Of a stretch of 64,000 nt of DNA, positions 59,401 to 64,000 are shown in pieces. Both the position numbers and the translations under genes were made by a program. Below the pieces are notes generated by a model. It ran no database searches. It saw only the letters and a list, made by a program, of their open reading frames with translations, and had not been told where the DNA came from. Location: positions 76,663,034-76,727,033 of the forward strand of contig OY720345.1 of NCBI GenBank assembly GCA_963082975.1, written 5' to 3'. Source of the DNA: Labia minor (lineage: Eukaryota > Arthropoda > Insecta > Dermaptera > Spongiphoridae). Positions within the stretch are counted from its first letter, which is position 1. Every line of letters begins with the position of its first letter.

Positions 59401-60746
59401 TTACTCCAACTACAAGACCAATTATTCCTCCAAATACATCACATAATCTCAATTCAACATCTGGACTATTGAAAGCTCCAGTAAAATTAGATGAAAATCA
59501 ACTGAAACTACATACATCAAATATTCTTGATGAATATTTATCAAACGACAATTTAAAAGTAATTATATTTTCTTGATTCATACACACTTTTATATATATA
59601 TATGTAATATATATGATGAATATTCTTTTTCTTATTAATTTCATTGAAGATTTATTTTGGAATTCCTCGTTACTGAATTTTATAGATTTTAAATTATATA
59701 TATCTTATTATTTTCTTTCAATTAATTATAATTATTTGAATTATAGGAACTCTCAGATAATGTTCTTGAGGAATTAATTGAAGAACAACGATCTGAATTT
59801 GTTAATATTTTACTTAACCTTGGAATTGAAAGATCGGTTAATGTTCGCGAAAGCATTTCTAAAATGTTAATACATCTTGTATCAAATGATATTTTGAAAG
59901 TTGATGATATCTTGAATGGGTATGTTTAAACTTAATTTTTATATTTAATTAATAATTATTTATATTATTTTAATATTATTTATATTTTTAGTTTTATGGA
60001 TATATTTGATTTAGCTAAAGATATTATCATTGATGTTCCCAAGTTTTGGAACTTTGCTGCGGATTTCCTTGGTAATTAAACTTTTTTAATATTTTTTTCC
60101 ATCTTAAGCATTTTATATATATAATAAATAATTTAAACATGATGATAATTTATTTACGGATCTCTATGATGGATTGAAGCTCAACAGGGCTGAAAAAACT
60201 AAATTATTATTTTGATTTGATATATTTCTATAATAAGTTATTATTTAATGTATTTTCATTTTTTTTAGCCCCACTTATTACTTCGAAATCCATTTCTTGG
60301 GCTCAATTCCGAGATGCTATTAAAATTAAAGATATTGATTGTTCTAAACTTCTTCCTCATTTATTTCAAATAATTGTGAAGACTCAGGTAATGAATAATA
60401 AATCAGTTTATATTATTTATAATTAATTTTACATGCATATTTTAATTTTGTATTTTAAATAAAATGATGAAACATAACTTTTTAAGTCAGACTAGAGTTT
60501 CTGAGATAACTTGATGAAAATTGATTCTGAGGGAAAAAAAACTATTTTTTATGTATAAATAAATTTATAAAATTTAGTAATTATAAAGAAAAAAGAGAAA
60601 ATGGTTTATTTTTGCGAATTCAACAATTATTTTTTTTGTTTTAGAATCCTGCAACTATACGTCAAGAAATGGAATCTCAAAACGTTGAAATTAAAGATTT
60701 TATTTCTGGTGAACTTTCACAAGAGAGTGAAATTTTAATATTATAA
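52813..60746 (+). CDS. eIF4G: eukaryotic translation initiation factor 4 gamma (eIF4G), 5' end unresolved
   Basis: Scaffold of the cap-binding complex: it binds eIF4E, eIF4A and, through them, brings mRNA to the small ribosomal subunit in the cytoplasm. I read 19 exons with GT..AG introns and kept phase: 52813-52967, 53078-53263, 53416-about 53676, 54515-54696, 55409-55587, 55947-56495, 56591-56727, 56882-57205, 57289-57513, 57700-57776, 57987-58152, 58227-58488, 58654-58727, 58927-59164, 59254-59558, 59747-59919, 59992-60071, 60269-60387, 60645-60746 (TAA). Diagnostic parts are a YGREFLLEL eIF4E site, the MIF4G domain with FIGELYKL, and an MA3 domain. There is no W2 domain after MA3. The start codon was not found; the acceptor TTTCCTACTATAG before 52813 suggests more exons upstream. 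The third exon has a frame problem. Gene identity is firm; the two 5' exons are moderate. Confidence 0.9.
56591..56727 (+). other. eIF4G exon with the eIF4E-binding motif
   Basis: [11 protein letters not shown], coded at 56626-56658, fits the canonical Y-x4-L-hydrophobic motif that docks on the back of eIF4[11 protein letters not shown] precedes it, as in other animal eIF4G proteins (W.P.N..GKK.Y). Confidence 0.85.
56882..58488 (+). other. eIF4G MIF4G domain exons
   Basis: Starts with WKPGRFKG and the [16 protein letters not shown] helix, then [32 protein letters not shown], the [19 protein letters not shown] hallmark split by an intron, and [15 protein letters not shown]. This HEAT-repeat domain binds eIF4A. 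The last exon ([18 protein letters not shown]) closes the domain. Confidence 0.85.
59559..60746 (+). other. eIF4G MA3 domain and C-terminus
   Basis: The exons at 59747, 59992, 60269 and 60645 encode an MA3 domain ([57 protein letters not shown]). MA3 starts at the end of exon 15 ([13 protein letters not shown]). The protein ends 34 residues into the last exon at SQESEILIL, before any W2 domain, which in vertebrates binds the kinase Mnk. Confidence 0.75.
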
Positions 60747-61189
60747 TTTATTAAGACATTTATATAAATAGTATTTCATATTATACAATTTTATTTTTTT
60801 TAAAAATATAAATTAAAAAATTTAACTTTTTCTTTTTGTTAGTTTCAATACAAAATACACCTCTATCATAATTATAAGTATATAATTTTCCAATTTTATT
60901 CATTTTAATGACAATTATTTCTTATTTATATTTTTTTATAGACACATCATTTTCCAATGAAATTTACCATTCCCTATAAGATAATGACAAAACAGTTGGA
61001 AACCTCTATTCCATTTATACTTCAAAACTAATTCTTAAAACAGACTTTGTGACAGACAATTAAATGCATTGAAATCAGACATTACAATTTTAATTAAATT
61101 TTTCTAATATAAATCTGAACGGCTAATCATTTGGTTTTTCTTTTTAGCTATACCAAAGTGACTATTATAAACTTGAAATGAATTGCCTA
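60747..61189. other. eIF4G 3' flank, no clear poly(A) signal
   Basis: AT-rich. No canonical AATAAA was picked out close after the stop codon. Confidence 0.4.
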
Positions 61190-62308
61190 TTAAATTTTAA
61201 AAAAAAACAATGGTACGACTAGACGGGATAATTTAATTATTTTGTCTCTCATGAACGAGACATTATTGAACAAGAAATATTTTTTATACGACAGACTTTT
61301 ATCTAATTCCCAATTTTTTATGAGAGACGGGACATATTTTTCTATATTTGGTTCATGACTTATTGCATTTAAACTTGGAGACTTAGCAATTTTTTTATTT
61401 CTAACCGTTAACAGACTTGACTCAGACAGAATTTCATTTATTAATGATTTATTTAGACTATGATGGGACGTACGATTGACAATATCCGCATGTATGTTTT
61501 TAGTTACTTTTATAGACTCGATTTTATTTTTTAAGTGCTGGAAAAATTCATTAGGATGTTTATTTGAGAGATCATTTCGTTGGCTAATTTCAGGCTCGGT
61601 TTCTGTTAATGATGGCTTTTCATTCACAGACAGAACGACATAAGACAGACTATCAGGACAATTATTACTATTAACATTATTAATTTCAATTATTGATTCA
61701 CAAATTTTTTCTTTTAAATTTACATAAGACAGACGAGGGGGATTATTATTACAATTATTTTTAACATTATGATTAGTGTTATTATTAATTTCAATTTCCG
61801 TATCAAAAGGTTTATTATTTAAATTTACACTGGACGGACTAGCAGGACTAATATTATTAATATCATTAACACTATTAATTTCAATTAATGGATCAAAAGT
61901 TTTTTCATTTAATTTTACATAAGACGGACAAGAAGAATTATTATCACTATTAATATTAACACTATCATTATTCTTATTATCAATTTCACTTACTGTAATA
62001 AAAGTTTCATTATTTAAATCTACAGAAGACGGACTAAAAGGCTTCTTATTACTATTAATTTTAACACTATCACAATTTTTATTATCAAATTCAATTACTG
62101 TATTAAACGTTTTAATATTTAAATTTACAGAAGACAGACAAGAAGAACTATTATTTCTATTAATTTTAACACTATCATTGTTCTTATTATCAATTTCATT
62201 TACGGTATCAAAAGTTTTATTATTTAAATTTACAGAATACGGACAAGACGAATTATTATTACTATTATTAATATTATGACTATCATTAACTTCATGATCT
62301 AATATAAT
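61190..62308 (-). pseudogene. retroelement-associated open frame with six 35-residue repeats
   Basis: On the minus strand one frame stays open from about 62308 to the stop at 61190. From 62285 to about 61640 it encodes tandem repeats: SVNLNNKTFDTVNEIDNKN followed by DSVKINRNNSSSCLS and so on. The anchor AAATTTAC lies at 61716, 61821, 61911, 62016, 62121 and 62226, so the unit is 105 bp (35 residues), with one of 90 bp. Length changes by whole codons keep the frame. After the repeats comes a non-repetitive part (EPEISQRNDLSNKHPNEFF..) ending KIIKLSRLVVPLFFFKI. No start codon precedes the repeats in this frame; upstream it overlaps the Gag-linked frame by 17 bp. It looks like a downstream, frameshifted part of the element at 62292-63563. 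Confidence 0.5.
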
Positions 62309-63563
62309 TTACTAACACAATATGATATTTAATTTTGCAAACAACTACTAATTGATTTCTATAAAAAAGCTTGGGACGGGTGCCTTGCTTTGAATGTCTC
62401 GAAATATGCGATGCCTTGTTTTTATTATTTATTATTAAAATTTTATTCGATATAACTCCCGTGTATTTTCTATAGGAGATTGAAAAAAAATTATTGTTTT
62501 TATTTATTCTAATTTGAATGGGCCCAAGGGGGGTGTGTGTTTTAAATTTATCAATTATATTGCAGGTACTTTCCATTTCTAATTTCTCTTGCTCTTCGCT
62601 ACCTGACACTACACCTATCAGAACAATGGGCATCTTTCTCCATGACATTACCTCTGTGGGCTCCTTAGAATTTATTTTGACTGCGTCCATCGGTATATTT
62701 TTCCTTTTTGTAAATTCTTTTATCGGGACACTGGGAATTATTTTCATGCATGTGTCAATTTTTTCTTTTAATTTTCTCTACTCTGGTCCCTTCCCTATTG
62801 TTTGTATATTTTCTTTATTATCCCTATTTGGACTTTTTGAAATTTGAATTTTGCTAATAGACATTGCCTCCGGGGCCTGGTCAATTCTTTCTTTTAAATT
62901 TACTATTTCTGGTACCTGCTCTTTTATTACAATTTCTCTATTTTCCAACCCAATATTTATTTTTTCAATTTTGTCTGACTTAGTTATATTGTCTATAAAC
63001 GATACATTTTCATTTTGACCCTCTATTTTTTTGATTTGCTCTATTTTTAATTTTTGCCTATTAAAATCTGACTGTCTACCCGCTTCTACGTCTGGTTTCA
63101 TTAGGTCCAGAATTTGTTGGGGCATGCCATTGTTTCTAAATTGGGGGAGTTGGTTAACATTTCGTGAGGTGAAATGATTAAAAGGGCCTTGCGAATTGTG
63201 GTAGCGGGGAGGGGGGTGGTAATTTTGATAATTATTAGAATGAGAGTGATTTCTGGGAGCGAATTGTCTATTGTAATTTGAATCGTAGGGATTACTCTCG
63301 CTTTTTGTTTCGCGAAATATGTGCCTAGGATCCTTTCTTAAATCTTCCCAGATGGTTAGATTTACGTGGGTCAGCATTTCATTGGCACGGCCTTGAATTT
63401 TATCTCTAACGTACCTGAGGAGAAATTCGTGCTGGTCATAAGGAAATGCGCTATAAATTTTATCTACCGTATTAATAAATCTTTGGAGTACGTTTGACTC
63501 GCCCTTAAAGATAGGAATACATTGTAACAAATGATCTGTATTCATTTTCATCATTAATTTCAT
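62292..63563 (-). pseudogene. Gypsy-type Gag with an internal deletion and an in-frame stop
   Basis: From 63563 (inner Met at 63545) the protein reads CIPIFKGESNVLQRFINTVD, then RYVRDKIQGRANEML and LTIWEDLRKD, the pattern of Gypsy/Ty3 Gag proteins of insects. The expected continuation is missing; after RKD an Asn/Pro/His-rich tail begins (RQFAPRNHSHSNNYQNYHPP). A Lys/Glu/Ile-rich stretch follows and ends in KGPE with TAG at 62778. The same frame is open beyond this stop for about 160 residues (MKIIPSVPIKEFTKRK..) until TGA at 62292. No protease, RT or LTR was found nearby. Its upstream side borders satellite DNA at 63619. Confidence 0.65.
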
Positions 63564-63618
63564 TTTTCAATTACTTTATTTATTGTATTATTTATTTTGA
63601 TTATTATTATTTTAATTA

Positions 63619-63884
63619 TGAAATGTTGGCCGACGATGACCCTTCGTTTTCGGCATAAAAAAATAATTATTTTATGATGTAAAATGAACGAATTTATTAT
63701 TTATTTTTAAAAATTTCAATTTTTAATTTTACCGTAAAAATTATGAGAGGTAAAAATTAATTATAATATTTATAATATATTTTTTTAATATTTTTATTAT
63801 GTAAAATGAAAGAATATATTATTTATTTTTAAAAATTTCTTTTTTTAATTTTACCGCTAAAATTATGAAAGTTTGGCCAACTTA
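63619..63884 (+). repeat. short second copy of the 162-bp satellite
   Basis: GAAATGTTGGCCGACGATGACCC, then CTTCGTTTTCGGCATAAAAA and the short monomer form (AATAATTATTTTATGATG). It is the variant that starts and ends blocks in the large array, followed by one degenerate monomer and then GAAAGTTTGGCCAAC. Confidence 0.75.
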
Positions 63885-64000
63885 AAAAATACTTATGGAC
63901 TATAGACGGATGAAGTATTATGAGATATAATTGCGGCTTAAGGCCAAATCGTTCAATATTAATTAATATATTTTCATTATGACAACCACAAATTCAAAAT
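63885..64000 (+). pseudogene. LINE reverse-transcriptase fragment, runs off the window
   Basis: Nearly the same sequence as 44935-45055 (ACTATAGACGGATGAAGTATTATG onward), joined to the satellite at the same base. Confidence 0.65.

Noticed and set aside
1-64000. rRNA genes or functional tRNA genes
   Set aside because: No rRNA-like stretch was seen, and the tRNA-like sequences found are SINE heads or have imperfect stems.

Overview
The window is nuclear DNA from an animal, most likely an arthropod. It is strongly AT-rich. The one host gene has many short introns with ordinary GT..AG ends. Decayed LINE pieces carry the C-terminal block (RVFENRIL..GPKKDEVTGEW) that I know from insect and other arthropod elements, and there is a short (CCTAA)n tract like the TTAGG telomere repeat of arthropods. 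No prokaryotic signal was seen. The arthropod placement is inference.

Layout. 0-8 kb: a LINE tail, a Helentron-type non-autonomous element (family A), then a mariner relic split by a young BEL/Pao LTR retrotransposon (identical-looking 461-bp LTRs, 5-bp TSD, open polyprotein with two internal deletions). 8-16 kb: AT-rich DNA with a long-TIR element, a hAT MITE, a small GC-rich island and a short Helitron (family C) inside a relic of family B. 16-35 kb: a Helitron carrying a LINE fragment, a hAT relic split by a family A copy, tRNA-like sequence, another LINE and Helitron, a mariner relic and many family B copies, one split by a TIR element. 35-46 kb: a SINE, TIR elements, another Helitron with the same LINE fragment, and a ~3.9-kb tandem array of a ~162-bp monomer that is itself split by a family A copy. 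45.4-50.4 kb: a broken LTR region with a BEL-type gag and a Ty3/Gypsy pol. 51-52.6 kb: a SINE copy, a Tc1/mariner-like N-terminal fragment and a small GC-richer segment.

52.8-60.75 kb holds the only recognisable host gene, eIF4G (eIF4E-binding motif, MIF4G domain, MA3 domain, no W2 domain), on the + strand. Its 5' end is not resolved. Beyond it, on the minus strand, lies a broken gag-like retroelement whose downstream part encodes 35-residue tandem repeats. The window ends with a second, much shorter copy of the satellite joined to the same LINE fragment as the large array.

The most informative pattern is the order of insertions. Families A and B share no obvious sequence but share one architecture: a terminal inverted repeat exactly at one end, its partner set inside the other end, a short hairpin after it, a central microsatellite and T-tract flanks. 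That is the known layout of Helentron-associated elements. They lie inside or next to satellite, hAT, LTR, mariner and Helitron sequence and so give a relative clock for the locus.
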